The translations under genes were made by a program, and so were the position numbers. A DNA stretch of 64,000 bases from Microvirga sp. BSC39 (GTDB lineage Bacteria; Pseudomonadota; Alphaproteobacteria; Rhizobiales; Beijerinckiaceae). Position 1 is the first letter of the stretch, and each line of letters begins with the position of its first letter. The notes below the pieces were generated by a model. That model searched no databases. It was not told where the DNA came from and saw nothing but the letters and a program-made list of their open reading frames with translations. The stretch covers positions 1-64,000 of the forward strand of contig NZ_JPUG01000076.1 in the NCBI RefSeq assembly GCF_000739015.1, read 5' to 3'. This document shows, one piece after another, positions 1 to 8,838 of the stretch.

Positions 1-96
1 CCGTCGCTGGGCCTCGAGCAGCAGCGCGAAGCCGGTATCGCCCGCAATCTTGAGGCTGCGGATGTGATCCATCTGGAACGCGACGGTGAGGGTCAT
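1..96 (-). CDS. gshB: Glutathione synthetase, N-terminal fragment (cut by window start)
   Basis: The reverse strand from the ATG at 94-96 encodes MTLTVAFQMDHIRSLKIAGD and then TGFALLLEAQRR before leaving the window. The MDHI...GD.(T/S)FALLLEAQ pattern is the characteristic start of prokaryotic glutathione synthetase, the ATP-grasp enzyme that joins gamma-glutamylcysteine and glycine in the cytoplasm. Only about 32 residues are visible, so the ATP-grasp fold cannot be checked. It follows the rsmI/yraN group on the same strand, as often seen in Rhizobiales, but a plus-strand lipid kinase lies between them, so it has its own transcription start. Confidence 0.8.
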   Translation of the reverse strand, partial: MTLTVAFQMDHIRSLKIAGDTGFALLLEAQRR

Positions 97-258
97 GAGT
101 CGGGCCTCCTGGGAAGCAGGGTTATTGGCGCTAAAATGCGGGATGGCAACTCTTCATGGCGGCTATCGTGAACGAAAACAGGGAAGGCGGGTTATCCAAC
201 GGCCCCGCTTGACGAGTGCCCCTTGCAGATCTCCTCAAGCTTTTCCATGTGAGAGTCC

Positions 259-1140
259 ATGCCCCGCCGTGCCCTTCTGATCGTCAATGCCAAGAGCCGC
301 AGCGGTGCCGCCCAGCGTGACATGGCCGTCGAGCGCCTGAAGGACCATGGAATCGAGCCGGTTCACGTGGATTGCGGCCGCCGGGAGGACCTGTCGCCCC
401 TCATCGTCAAGCATGCGAAAGATGTGGATTGCGCCGTGGTCGGCGGGGGAGACGGGACGCTGAATGCGGCAGCCTTCGGGGTGATCGAGGCCGGGCTGCC
501 GCTCGGTATCCTGCCGCTCGGCACGGCCAACGACCTCGCGCGCACCCTTGAGGTTCCCTTCGACCTCGATGGCGCCGCCCGGGTCATCGCCGAAGGTCAC
601 ACCCGCAGGATCGATCTCGGCATCGTCAACGGCGAGCCCTTTTTCAATGTGGCGAGCGTCGGGCTCTCGGCGGAACTGGCTCAGAAGCTGACGCGGGACA
701 TCAAGCGCCGCTGGGGACGTCTGGGTTACGCCATGGTGGCCCTGAACGTACTGATGCACGCGAAACCCTTCCGGGCGACCATCTACAGTGAGAACGAGGC
801 GGCGCGCGTGCGCACGCTCCAGGTCGCAGTGGGCAACGGCCGCTTCTATGGCGGCGGCAACGCGGTCGAGCAGGATGCCGCCATCGACGACCATCACCTC
901 GACCTCTACAGCCTGGAACTGAGGCAGGCCTGGAAGCTCGCCCTCATGGCCCGCTCGTTCCGGCACGGCCGGCAGGGCGCGTGGAACGAGGTGCGGGCGG
1001 TGCGCGCCAAGGAGTTCGATGTTCGAACCCGCAAGCCCAAGCCCGTCAATGCGGATGGCGAGATCGTCACCCACACGCCTGCGCATTTTTCGATCCGCCC
1101 CTCGGCCGTGACGGTGTTTGCACCGAAGAAGGCCAAGTAG
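259..1140 (+). CDS. Diacylglycerol/lipid kinase family protein (YegS/BmrU-like)
   Basis: This 293-residue protein has the DAGK catalytic-domain signature VGGGDGTLN at about residues 61-69 and a second conserved stretch, LPLGTANDLA, at about 85-94. Both bind nucleotide in the YegS/DgkB/sphingosine-kinase superfamily. Such enzymes phosphorylate a lipid hydroxyl at the inner membrane face; the exact substrate cannot be read from sequence. Length matches the family (about 290-310). It stands alone on the plus strand between gshB and yraN, both on the minus strand, and a small palindromic repeat follows its stop. The start ATG at 259 gives the expected hydrophobic first beta-strand (RALLIVNAKSRSG). 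Confidence 0.88.
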   Translation: MPRRALLIVNAKSRSGAAQRDMAVERLKDHGIEPVHVDCGRREDLSPLIVKHAKDVDCAVVGGGDGTLNAAAFGVIEAGLPLGILPLGTANDLARTLEVPFDLDGAARVIAEGHTRRIDLGIVNGEPFFNVASVGLSAELAQKLTRDIKRRWGRLGYAMVALNVLMHAKPFRATIYSENEAARVRTLQVAVGNGRFYGGGNAVEQDAAIDDHHLDLYSLELRQAWKLALMARSFRHGRQGAWNEVRAVRAKEFDVRTRKPKPVNADGEIVTHTPAHFSIRPSAVTVFAPKKAK

Positions 1141-1157
1141 GCTTTCACTTCGCCTCC

Positions 1158-1199
1158 GCTGTCATTTCGGGCTCTGCCGCGCAGCTCCGGAATGACAGC
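1158..1199. repeat. Short palindromic intergenic repeat (family A, minimal copy)
   Basis: GCTGTCATTTCGG at 1158-1170 is mirrored by CCGGAATGACAGC at 1187-1199, giving a hairpin of about 13 pairs with one mismatch. It lies between the convergent lipid kinase and yraN. The TGTCAT...ATGACA ends are the same as in the larger elements at about 6.7, 14.8, 40.6, 52.9 and 58.2 kb. Confidence 0.7.
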
Positions 1200-1214
1200 A
1201 GCAATGTTGCTGCT

Positions 1215-1592
1215 TCAGCCCATCTCCAACTCGAACGCGCTCACGATATGCTCCGGCCACTTTTTCGGAGCGATGAACACCGCATCCGCGCGCCATGCCT
1301 TATCCGCCGCCCAATCGTTCCGTGAAAGCCATGTCCGCACCGCGCGGGAGAAGCGCTGACGTTTACGCGCCGTGATGGCCGAGAGCGCGTCATCCATGAG
1401 CGCGCGCGCCTTCACCTCGACGAACGCGATGGTGTCGCCGCGCATTACGATCAGGTCGATCTCGCCGCCTGATGCGGCATAGCGGCGGGCGAGAGGGCGG
1501 TAGCCCTTTGAGATCAGGAACAGCAGCGCGATCCATTCCGCGCGGTGCCCGCGCAGAAAGGTCGCTTCGCGGCGGTCGAGGGCGCTCTTCAT
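1215..1592 (-). CDS. yraN: YraN family protein (UPF0102)
   Basis: The 125-residue product carries the endonuclease-like core of the UPF0102/YraN family: GEIDLI at about 43-48 and VEVKAR at about 58-63. These correspond to the E/D...ExK pattern of the restriction-endonuclease-like fold. The biochemical role is not established. Its ATG overlaps the rsmI stop by four bases, so the two are translationally coupled. The rsmI-yraN-LpoA neighbourhood is widely conserved in proteobacteria, which supports the assignment. Confidence 0.9.
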   Translation of the reverse strand: MKSALDRREATFLRGHRAEWIALLFLISKGYRPLARRYAASGGEIDLIVMRGDTIAFVEVKARALMDDALSAITARKRQRFSRAVRTWLSRNDWAADKAWRADAVFIAPKKWPEHIVSAFELEMG

Positions 1593-2527
1593 TCGCCCTT
1601 CTTGGCGAGCACCAGGGCGCGGGCATAGACCTCGCGCTTGGGCATATCGAGATCCGCCGCCACGATGGCTGCCGCGTCCTTGATCGAGTGGTTCTTCAGC
1701 GCCGCTTCGAGCTTGCCGTCGAGGGCTGCATCGGCTTCCGCCGCATGCATCTCCTTTGTCGCTTCGCCGATCAGCACCACGATCTCGCCCTTGGGCGGGC
1801 CTTCCTCGGCGAATTGCCGGGCAAGTTCGGGGAGCGTGCCGCGCCGGATCGTCTCGAACATTTTCGTCAGTTCGCGCGCCACGACAGCTTGCCGCTCGCC
1901 CAGCACATCGGCGGCGTCCGCCAGCATTTCGGGCAGGCGGTGCGGCCCCTCGAAGAGCATGAGCGTGCCGGGAATGGTGCCGATCTCGGCGAGCCTCGCA
2001 CGCCGTGCGCCGCTTTTCGACGGCAGGAAGCCTTCGAAGAAGAACCGATCCGTCGGCAGGCCCGAAGCCACGAGCGCGGTGAGCACGGCGGAAGGGCCGG
2101 GAATCGGCGTGACCGGAAGCCCTTCCTCGATGGCCCCCTGGACGAGCTTGTAGCCGGGATCCGACACCAGCGGCGTGCCGGCATCGGAAACCAGCGCCAG
2201 GGCCTGTCCCTCGCGGATGCGGTGGACCATGCGCTCGCGCACGGCCTCGTTGGAATGCTCGTGATAGGCCACCAGCGGGGTGGTGATGCCGTAATGGGCC
2301 AGGAGCGTCTTCGTCACCCGGGTGTCCTCGGCCAGGACCGCATCCGCGGCCGCCAGCACGCTGAGCGCCCGGAAGGATACGTCCTGCAGGTTGCCGATGG
2401 GGGTCGCGACCACATAGAGGCCTGGCGAGAGGGGCTTGGCCTCGGCGGCAAGGCCGAAGGCGGTGAAGGTGGCGATCCGCTCGTTGGGCTCGCGCCGCCT
2501 TGTTCGATTATCGATTCTCTGAGTCAT
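1589..2527 (-). CDS. rsmI: 16S rRNA (cytidine1402-2'-O)-methyltransferase
   Basis: This tetrapyrrole-methylase-fold SAM methyltransferase adds the 2'-O-methyl of C1402 in 16S rRNA at the ribosomal P site. Family landmarks are TPIGNL (about 42-47), AEDTR (about 66-70) and SDAGTPLVSDPG (about 114-125). I place the start at the ATG at 2525-2527, giving 312 residues. A longer frame reaches 2605, but the extra residues are unlike the family. Next on the same strand is yraN, overlapping by 4 bp. The LpoA-like gene is divergent, with about 140 bp between the starts. Confidence 0.92.
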   Translation of the reverse strand: MTQRIDNRTRRREPNERIATFTAFGLAAEAKPLSPGLYVVATPIGNLQDVSFRALSVLAAADAVLAEDTRVTKTLLAHYGITTPLVAYHEHSNEAVRERMVHRIREGQALALVSDAGTPLVSDPGYKLVQGAIEEGLPVTPIPGPSAVLTALVASGLPTDRFFFEGFLPSKSGARRARLAEIGTIPGTLMLFEGPHRLPEMLADAADVLGERQAVVARELTKMFETIRRGTLPELARQFAEEGPPKGEIVVLIGEATKEMHAAEADAALDGKLEAALKNHSIKDAAAIVAADLDMPKREVYARALVLAKKGE

Positions 2528-2667
2528 GAGGTCGGCACTCTTGCATGAAGCGGCGCCTTCGCGAAAGCAGGCGCGTAGGGCTTTCGAGCGTCCTGTGAGA
2601 AACAATGTTTACTTTTCTCTGCCACGCTTAACTTCAAGAACAGAAGCTGTTTCCAAAGGGGGTGGAG

Positions 2668-3948
2668 ATGGCGCGTGTATCGCACGATTGGGCTCGAGGG
2701 TTTCCGGGCCATGCAGCCTGGGCTCTTGTCGTGGCCGGTTCGCTGGCTTTGTCCGGTTGCGTCGGATCGGAAACGCTTTTGCCGCCGCGTAAGGTAAGCC
2801 AGGCTCAGCCCGTTCCCGTCGAGCCGTCCTATGCGCCCGGGCGGACGCCGCCCGCGTTTCCCATGCAGGCGACTGGGCAGCCCGGCGGCTCCACCACCAT
2901 CGGCACCGGTCCCGTCAAGGTTGCCGTGATCCTGCCCATGAGCGCTCCCGGCCAGGGAGGGAACGTGGCGCAGAGCATGCGCAACGCCGCCGAGATGGCG
3001 GTGAGCGAATTCCAGGGCCAGGACATCACGCTTCTCGTGAAGGACGATAACGGCACGCCCGAGGGCGCACGGGCCGTTGCCCAGCAGGCCCTCGCGGAAG
3101 GGGCCGAGCTCATCATCGGTCCGGTCTTTTCCGGCTCCGTCCAGGCCGCCGCCCAGGTAGCGCGCGAGCGGGGCAAACCCGTCATCGGCTTCTCGTCGGA
3201 TGCGAGCGTCGCCACCCGCGGCGTCTATCTCCTGAGCTTCCTGGTGCAGGAGGAGGTCGACCGCATCGTTGCCTTCGCGGCCAGCCAGGGCCGCCGCTCG
3301 ATTGCGGCCCTGATCCCGGAAACGCAATATGGCCGCGTGGCCGAGGCGCGGTTGCAGCAGGCGGCCGCCCGGCAGGGTCTTCGCATCGCCGCGCTCGAAT
3401 ACTACCCGCCAGGGCAGCCGCAGGTGGGCGTGCAGCGCCTGTCCCGCGTGATCGGCGGAGCCGCCCCGCAGGCCGATGCCCTGTTCATTCCCGACAACGG
3501 CGACGGCTTGCCGGCGGTCGCCCAGGCGCTGCAGATGGCAGGCTTCGATCCCACGCGGGTCAAGCCGCTCGGCACCGGCGTGTGGAACGAGCCGCGCCTC
3601 TTTGCACTGCCGGCCCTGCAGGGCGGCTGGTTCGCGGCGCCCGACAACCGCGGCTTCGAGGCCTTCGCCGAACGTTACCGCGCGCGCTTCAACGCTGACC
3701 CGATCCGGTTGGCGACGCTCTCCTACGACGCCGTGACCCTTGCGGCGGCTCTTGCGCGCATGCAGGGCGTGCAGGGTTTCAGCGACGCGATGCTGACCAA
3801 TCCGGCGGGCTTTGCGGGCGCCGACGGTGTGTTCCGCTTCAATCCCGACGGCACCAACGCCCGTGCGCTCACCGTGCAGGAAATCCGCAATGGCGCTGCG
3901 GTTGCGATCAGCGGCGCACCCAGAACCCTGGTCGCTTCGGGAACCTAA
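2668..3948 (+). CDS. Penicillin-binding protein activator, LpoA/LppC-type lipoprotein
   Basis: The N-terminus is a lipoprotein signal: basic residues, a hydrophobic run and the lipobox LSGC near residue 31. A proline-rich linker follows, then a periplasmic-binding-protein-like domain starting around VKVAVILPMSAPG and continuing with GPVFSGSV, RGKPVIGFSSD and LIPETQYGR. This is the layout of LpoA/LppC proteins, outer-membrane lipoproteins thought to stimulate peptidoglycan synthases. The ATG at 2668 sits about 6 nt after a purine-rich AAGGGGG. An in-frame GTG at 2662 is less well placed. About 426 residues. The divergent rsmI-yraN pair supports the call. The rhizobial partner PBP is unknown. 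Confidence 0.85.
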   Translation: MARVSHDWARGFPGHAAWALVVAGSLALSGCVGSETLLPPRKVSQAQPVPVEPSYAPGRTPPAFPMQATGQPGGSTTIGTGPVKVAVILPMSAPGQGGNVAQSMRNAAEMAVSEFQGQDITLLVKDDNGTPEGARAVAQQALAEGAELIIGPVFSGSVQAAAQVARERGKPVIGFSSDASVATRGVYLLSFLVQEEVDRIVAFAASQGRRSIAALIPETQYGRVAEARLQQAAARQGLRIAALEYYPPGQPQVGVQRLSRVIGGAAPQADALFIPDNGDGLPAVAQALQMAGFDPTRVKPLGTGVWNEPRLFALPALQGGWFAAPDNRGFEAFAERYRARFNADPIRLATLSYDAVTLAAALARMQGVQGFSDAMLTNPAGFAGADGVFRFNPDGTNARALTVQEIRNGAAVAISGAPRTLVASGT

Positions 3949-4020
3949 CGCTCCCTCGGGGTGTCATTCCGGTAGGAACTGGCCCGCTGCGTTGCTGGGC
4001 CAGGGAGGACCGCTCGCGAG

Positions 4021-5310
4021 ATGGCCCATTGGAAGCTTCTCCTCAGGCGCTTGGTTCGCCAGATCTGGTTCAGGATCACGCTGTTCTGCCTGGGCGGCTT
4101 TGCGGCAGCCTTCGCGGCGCTGCTGCTGCAGCCCTATATCCCCGAGGATATCGCCCTCAGCGTCGGGGCCGATTCCGTCGGCAACATTCTCGGCATCCTG
4201 GCCGCCAGCATGCTGACGGTGACGACCTTTTCCCTGACCACGATGGTTTCCGCCTTCGCATCGGCCAGCTCAAACCTGACGCCGCGGGCTACGCAGCTCC
4301 TCATGGAGGACACGACGGCGCAGAATGCCCTCGCGACATTCCTGGGCGCCTTCCTCTACAGCATCGTCGGCATCGTCGCCCTCTCGACGGGAACCTATGG
4401 CTCCACCGGACGCCTGGTCCTGCTCGCCGTCACCATCCTGGTGATCGTCTTCATCGTGGTGACGCTGCTGCGCTGGATCAGCCGGCTGACCAAGCTCGGC
4501 ACCGTGCGGGAGACCATCGAGCAGCTCGAAGAGGCTACGTCCTCGGCTCTCAGTCGATGGTGCAGGCATCCGCATCTTCGCGCCGCGCCGCGCCTGGACT
4601 GGATCCGCATGGCGCGGGCCGTCTATCCCGCCGAGATCGGCTACGTTCAGAACATCGACGTGGAGAAGCTGGCCTCCATCGTCGAGAGCAGGGACGTGCT
4701 GATCGACGTGGATGTTCTGCCCGGCGCCTTCGTCGAGCCGACGCGCCCTATCGCCTATGTGGACGAGGAGATGTCGGACGAGGACGTCGACAGGGTGCGC
4801 CGTGCCTTTCTCATCGGCGGACGGCGCACTTACGAGCAGGATCCCCGCTTTGGCCTCATCGCCCTCGGCGAGGTGGCCTCGCGAGCACTGTCGCCGGCCA
4901 TCAACGATCCTGGGACCGCCATCGACGTGATCAATGCCGGCGTTCGCATCCTGGCCCTCTATGGCGGCAGGAACAGTGAGGAGGAGGATGTCGCCTTCCC
5001 CAAGGTGCGGATGCCGGCCCTGTCCACCGCGGACATGATGGAGGATTTCTTCGTGCCCATCGCGCGGGACGGCGCCGGTCTGGTCGAGGTGGGGATCAAG
5101 CTGCAGAAAGCGCTCCAGTCCCTGTCGAGACTGTCGCCTGAGGTGTTCGGCAGGCTAGCCGAAGAGTATTCCGAGGATGCCCTGAGGCGAGCCGCGAAAA
5201 GCCTCGACGAAGACCGTGATCTCGAACGTGTCCGCCGCCACGCTCTGACCCATCCGCCGGAGCAGGTCGTCCCGAAGAGCGTGGCGTATCCCGGCTCGCA
5301 GGCCCGATAG
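4021..5310 (+). CDS. DUF2254 domain-containing membrane protein
   Basis: This 429-residue protein has four hydrophobic segments in its first third (around residues 18-38, 52-75, 100-120 and 125-150) and then a long soluble region. The phrase LTVTTFSLTTMVSAFASASS and the later ALGEVASRALSPAINDPGTA match the DUF2254 family of inner-membrane proteins. Function is unknown. It is a single-gene unit 72 bp after the LpoA-like gene, with no strong promoter visible in that gap. No residues suggesting an enzyme are evident. Confidence 0.82.
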   Translation: MAHWKLLLRRLVRQIWFRITLFCLGGFAAAFAALLLQPYIPEDIALSVGADSVGNILGILAASMLTVTTFSLTTMVSAFASASSNLTPRATQLLMEDTTAQNALATFLGAFLYSIVGIVALSTGTYGSTGRLVLLAVTILVIVFIVVTLLRWISRLTKLGTVRETIEQLEEATSSALSRWCRHPHLRAAPRLDWIRMARAVYPAEIGYVQNIDVEKLASIVESRDVLIDVDVLPGAFVEPTRPIAYVDEEMSDEDVDRVRRAFLIGGRRTYEQDPRFGLIALGEVASRALSPAINDPGTAIDVINAGVRILALYGGRNSEEEDVAFPKVRMPALSTADMMEDFFVPIARDGAGLVEVGIKLQKALQSLSRLSPEVFGRLAEEYSEDALRRAAKSLDEDRDLERVRRHALTHPPEQVVPKSVAYPGSQAR

Positions 5311-5311
5311 A

Positions 5312-5821
5312 TCAGCGGCGCGTCAGCGTCGCGCTCAGCTCGGGCTTGTTGTTGAGGGTCTGGAAGACGACGCAGTAGCGCTCGGTGAGCTTGAGCAATT
5401 GGTCGATCTTTTCCTGCGGGGCATCCGTGTCGACCTCGAAGGAGAGGCGGATGTTCTTAAAGCCCACGGGCGCGCCCTTGTCGACGCCCAGCGTGCCGCG
5501 GAAATCCAGATCGCCTTCCGCCTTCACGGCGCCGTGGCGCAGGTCGATTTCGAGCGCGGTGGCGACTGCCTTCAGCGTCACGCCCGCGCAGGCCACGAGC
5601 GCCTCGAGCAGCATGTCGCCGGAGCACAGCTCCGCCCCGGAACCGCCGGTGGCCGGGTGCAGGCCTGCGACGGCCAGCGCGCGACCGGTCTCGACCTTGC
5701 AGGCGATGTGCTGGTCGTCCAGCGTGCCTTGCGCCTTCAGGGTGATGACGGCGGCGTTCGGATCGCTGCGGTACTGATCCTTCAGCGGCGCCTGGAGAGC
5801 GCGAAGGGCGGTGGCGTCCAT
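5312..5821 (-). CDS. OsmC family peroxidase-like protein
   Basis: This 169-residue protein has the two cysteines expected of the OsmC/Ohr fold: C78 in LLEALVACAGVT, on the central helix, and C150 in TERYCVV. An additional C66 precedes the helix. OsmC-type enzymes reduce organic peroxides in the cytoplasm, and C78 would be the peroxidatic residue by analogy. It ends 1 bp after the convergent DUF2254 stop. The ssuB-like ATPase lies 19 bp upstream on the same strand, so it may be read through from the sulfonate transporter operon. Substrate subtype cannot be fixed. Confidence 0.85.
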   Translation of the reverse strand: MDATALRALQAPLKDQYRSDPNAAVITLKAQGTLDDQHIACKVETGRALAVAGLHPATGGSGAELCSGDMLLEALVACAGVTLKAVATALEIDLRHGAVKAEGDLDFRGTLGVDKGAPVGFKNIRLSFEVDTDAPQEKIDQLLKLTERYCVVFQTLNNKPELSATLTRR

Positions 5822-5840
5822 GATGGTGTCCTTAGGTGTG

Positions 5841-6629
5841 TTACCACCACAGCGCGGCGGCCTGACGGTCGCGTTCGCGCTGGGGCTGCTGTTGCGGAGC
5901 TTTGAGGGAATGGTCGAGGGCCGTCAAGACGCGGCGCACGGAGGTCTCGAAGGGAAGGCCCGTCCTGTCGCGCGGACGCGCAAGCGTGAGCGGCAATTCG
6001 TCGAAGATGCGGCCGGGCTTGGGCTGCATGACCACGGCGCGGTCGGCAAGCGTCACCGCCTCCTGCACATCGTGCGTGACGAGCACCACGGTCGGGCGCG
6101 TCTCTTCCCACAATCCAAGAAGATGCTCGTGCAGGCTAGCCCGCGTGAAAGCATCGAGGGCCGAGAACGGCTCGTCGAGGAGCAGCACCTTCGGGTTTGT
6201 GACGAAGGCGCGTGCAATCGACACGCGCTGCTGCTGGCCGCCCGAAAGATCGCGCGGCCATCGCTTGGCGTGCTCGACGAGACCGATCTTTTCGAGCGCA
6301 TGCATCACACGCGCCTGTCGTTCAGCGGCGCTTAACCCAGCGAGGCCGAAAGCGATGTTGTCGAAGACCGACAGCCACGGCAGCAGGCGCGGTTCCTGGA
6401 ACACGATGCCCACCGCCGGATGCGGCCCGTGGAGCACTTCGCCATCGAGGCGGATCCGGCCTGCGCTTTCACGGTCTAGTCCGGCGATGAGGCGCAGCAA
6501 CGTGGTCTTGCCGCAGCCCGAGCCGCCGATCAGCGCCACGATCTCGCCCTCGTGCACGGTGAGATTGATGTCGGAGAGCGCGCGGGTGCCGTCGGCGTAG
6601 GTCTTGGAAAGGTGTTCGAAGCTCAGCAT
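5841..6629 (-). CDS. ssuB: Sulfonate/nitrate/taurine-type ABC transporter, ATP-binding protein
   Basis: The 262-residue ATPase has a complete set of ABC motifs: Walker A GGSGCGKTT (about 35-43), Q-loop IVFQEPRLLPW, signature LSGGQQQR, Walker B VLLLDEPFSALD and H-loop VLVTHDV. The FQEPRLLPW Q-loop is typical of the SsuB/TauB/NrtD group. It is the last transporter gene of the set, separated from the permease gene by about 200 bp filled with a palindromic repeat, and the OsmC gene follows. Sulfonate as substrate is inferred from the binding protein; no ssuD or tauD is in view. Confidence 0.85.
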   Translation of the reverse strand: MLSFEHLSKTYADGTRALSDINLTVHEGEIVALIGGSGCGKTTLLRLIAGLDRESAGRIRLDGEVLHGPHPAVGIVFQEPRLLPWLSVFDNIAFGLAGLSAAERQARVMHALEKIGLVEHAKRWPRDLSGGQQQRVSIARAFVTNPKVLLLDEPFSALDAFTRASLHEHLLGLWEETRPTVVLVTHDVQEAVTLADRAVVMQPKPGRIFDELPLTLARPRDRTGLPFETSVRRVLTALDHSLKAPQQQPQRERDRQAAALWW

Positions 6630-6660
6630 GAAACGCTCCTCCCACCTTTATCGATACCCT

Positions 6661-6810
6661 CACTGTCATTCCGGGGCGGCCGTAGGCCGAGCCCGGAATC
6701 CATAACCGCTGACGGCGCAGGATAAGGAAGAGCGCGCGCCGCAATGCTTCTTCCAGAAGCGTCGTGTTTATGGATTCCGGGCTCCGCTGCGCGGCCCCGG
6801 AATGACAGTG
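6661..6810. repeat. Palindromic intergenic repeat, family A (single module)
   Basis: CACTGTCATTCCGGGGCGGC opens the element and GCGGCCCCGGAATGACAGTG closes it. Inside, GGAATCCATAA and TTTATGGATTCC form a second inverted match, leaving a central unpaired region of about 65 bp. The whole 150 bp could fold as one long cruciform. It sits between the permease and ATPase genes of the ssu set. The same module forms the core of the composite elements at 52839-53084 and 58159-58400. Confidence 0.8.
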
Positions 6811-6828
6811 GGGAGCAGGTGAGTATCA

Positions 6829-7707
6829 TCACAACCTCTCCCGCACGGTGTCCTGCCAGCGCACGAGCGGCTTGGCGGCGGCGAGCAGCAGACTGTCGGC
6901 AAGCTTGCCGAGCAACGCGAAGGCAATGATGGCCGCAAGGATCTGGTCGGGCTTGCCCATCTGCTGTCCGTCGACGAGCAGATAGCCGAGGCCTTCCGAT
7001 GCGCCCATGAATTCGGCCGCGACCACGAACATGAAGCCGAGTCCGAGGCCTGAGCGCAGCGCGATCACGGCTTCGGGCAGAACGGCCGGGAGCAGGATGC
7101 GACGGGCGAGCTGGACGCGCGAGAGGCGGAACACGTGGCCCACTTCCACGAGCTTGCGGTCGACTGAGAGGATCGCGCCGGCAATGCCGAGATACACGGG
7201 AAAGAACACGCCCACCGCGATGAGCGCCACTTTCGATGCTTCGAAGATGCCGAGCCACAGAATGAACAGCGGCACCCAGGCGATTGAGGGGATCGCGCGC
7301 AGGGCCTGCAGGGTCGGGTCGAGCAATTGCCGGAGGGTCTGGCTGGAGCCTGAGAGCGCACCGAGCACGATGCCGGACAACGCGCCGATGAGAAAGCCGA
7401 CGAGAACGCGCCACAGCGTCATCCAGGCATGCGTCCACAACTCGCCGGTTTCGGCGAGAGCGGAAAGCGTCGCGACGATGCGGCTCGGCGGCGGCACGAG
7501 GCGGCCCTCGGCGAGGCCGAAGGTGACGGCCCCTTCCCAGAGAAGCGCGATGGCGACAGGCAGAAAAAAGCCGAGAAGGATGCGCCAGTCGAAGGCGCGT
7601 CGCTTCTCGGTGGAGGTTGGGGCCGCGAGAGCGGCGGCACCCTCATGGGAGGACCAGGCGTTGCTTGCAGCGTTGCCTGTCACGGCGCTCTCCCGTGATG
7701 AACTCAT
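6829..7707 (-). CDS. ssuC: Sulfonate-type ABC transporter permease
   Basis: The 292-residue protein has about six transmembrane segments after a soluble N-terminus of about 45 residues. It carries the binding-protein-dependent transport signature in the region HVFRLSRVQLARRILLPAVLP (EAA-loop equivalent), followed by GLGLGFMFVVAAEFMG, typical of SsuC/TauC permeases. It would form the membrane channel with the ATPase and the periplasmic SsuA-like protein. Its start at 7707 abuts the ssuA stop, which implies coupled translation. Confidence 0.87.
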   Translation of the reverse strand: MSSSRESAVTGNAASNAWSSHEGAAALAAPTSTEKRRAFDWRILLGFFLPVAIALLWEGAVTFGLAEGRLVPPPSRIVATLSALAETGELWTHAWMTLWRVLVGFLIGALSGIVLGALSGSSQTLRQLLDPTLQALRAIPSIAWVPLFILWLGIFEASKVALIAVGVFFPVYLGIAGAILSVDRKLVEVGHVFRLSRVQLARRILLPAVLPEAVIALRSGLGLGFMFVVAAEFMGASEGLGYLLVDGQQMGKPDQILAAIIAFALLGKLADSLLLAAAKPLVRWQDTVRERL

Positions 7708-8675
7708 CAGCGCGACGCAGTGGCGAAGCGGCGGTCGATCAGCGAGTCGACGGCGGCGCGCACATTGGTCTCAGGGGTGATGACGCCGGCCTGCTGCAGA
7801 GCGAGACCTGCGGCCAGGATGGTGTCGACCTGAGGCTGACCGATGGAGGAGTGCGTAAGCTCCGTGCGCTCGAGCTGGCGCTCGATCACCGGCTCAGGAA
7901 GCTTCGTGTAGGCGATCAGGGACTTCTTCAGCTCGTCCTTGTTGGCGAGCGCATATTTGCGTGCCTCCTCATAGGCCTTGAGCACGCGCTCCACGAGGGC
8001 CGGGTTTTCCTTGGCAAAAGCTTCCGAGACGTTGAGCACGCCCCAGGTGTTGGCGCCGGCGTTGCGGTAGAACAGCTGTGCGCCGCTCTCCGCCTCGGCA
8101 GCCGCCATCAGCGGGTCGAGGCCGGCCCAGGCATCCACGTCGCCGCGCTCAAGCGCCGTGCGACCATCCGGATGCTGGAGCAGGACGAGCTTCACGTCCT
8201 TCTCGGTGAGCTTGGCCTCCTGCAGGGCGCGCACCAGGAAGATGTGCGGATCGGTGCCGCGGGTCACGGCCACGCGCTTGCCCTTCAGGTCCTCGACCTT
8301 GGTGATGCCGGTGTCCTTGCGGGTGACGAGCGCCGTCCATTCAGGGCGGGAATAGACATAGATCGACTTGATCGGGTTGCCGTTGATCTTGCCGATCAGG
8401 GCGGCGGCGCCGGCCGTGGAGCCGAAATCGATCGAGCCGGCATTGAGGAATTCGAGCGCCTTGTTGGAGCCGAGCGACTGCACCCAGCGCACCTTGATGC
8501 CGTCTTTCTCCAGCTCCTTCTCGAGGAAACCCTTGTCCTTGAGAACGAGGCTCACCGGGTTGTACGTGGCGAAATCGAGCCTGATCTCTTTCGGTTGCGC
8601 AATGGCACCGTTGGCGAGCAATGTCAGGGTCGTGGCGACAGAGGCGGCGAGGAGAAGGCGGCGGGTCAGGCTCAT
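7707..8675 (-). CDS. ssuA: Aliphatic sulfonate-type ABC transporter substrate-binding protein
   Basis: A cleavable signal peptide (MSLTRRLLLAASVATTLTLL..., probable cut after ANGAIA) precedes a type II periplasmic binding protein of 322 residues in total. Segments such as LDFATYNPVSLVLKDKGFLE, GSNKALEFLNAGSIDFGS and KGKRVAVTRGTDPH match the SsuA/TauA group that captures alkanesulfonates. It is the first gene of the unit and lies about 105 bp behind a near-consensus sigma70 promoter. Nitrate or other sulfonates cannot be excluded from sequence alone. Confidence 0.85.
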   Translation of the reverse strand: MSLTRRLLLAASVATTLTLLANGAIAQPKEIRLDFATYNPVSLVLKDKGFLEKELEKDGIKVRWVQSLGSNKALEFLNAGSIDFGSTAGAAALIGKINGNPIKSIYVYSRPEWTALVTRKDTGITKVEDLKGKRVAVTRGTDPHIFLVRALQEAKLTEKDVKLVLLQHPDGRTALERGDVDAWAGLDPLMAAAEAESGAQLFYRNAGANTWGVLNVSEAFAKENPALVERVLKAYEEARKYALANKDELKKSLIAYTKLPEPVIERQLERTELTHSSIGQPQVDTILAAGLALQQAGVITPETNVRAAVDSLIDRRFATASR

Positions 8676-8786
8676 CGTGTTGGTCCCATGTTGGGCGCAT
8701 GGGAGCTTCGTTCGAAGGCGCCCGGCGCTTTAGCTGCACTTGTTTCGCGCCCGCAAGCTGCATGCTTCAAATCGGCGCGTGTCCTT

Positions 8787-8815
8787 TATATAGGACTGGT
8801 CGTTTTTTATGTCAA
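8787..8815 (-). promoter_or_regulatory. Strong sigma70-like promoter for the ssu operon, with palindrome over the -10
   Basis: On the minus strand TTGACA (plus positions 8810-8815) is followed after exactly 17 bp by TATATA (8787-8792). The -10 lies inside an imperfect palindrome, GTCCTTTATATAGGAC at 8781-8796, a plausible operator for a sulfur-responsive regulator. The region is far more A/T-rich than its surroundings. The predicted leader before ssuA is about 100 nt. Confidence 0.7.
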
Positions 8816-8838
8816 ACGTGATTTCTTATAAAGAACAT

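Noticed and set aside
3985..4020. GGAAC...CGTT pair before the DUF2254 gene, as a possible EcfG promoter
   Set aside because: The spacing is about 10 bp instead of 16-17, so it does not fit the consensus.
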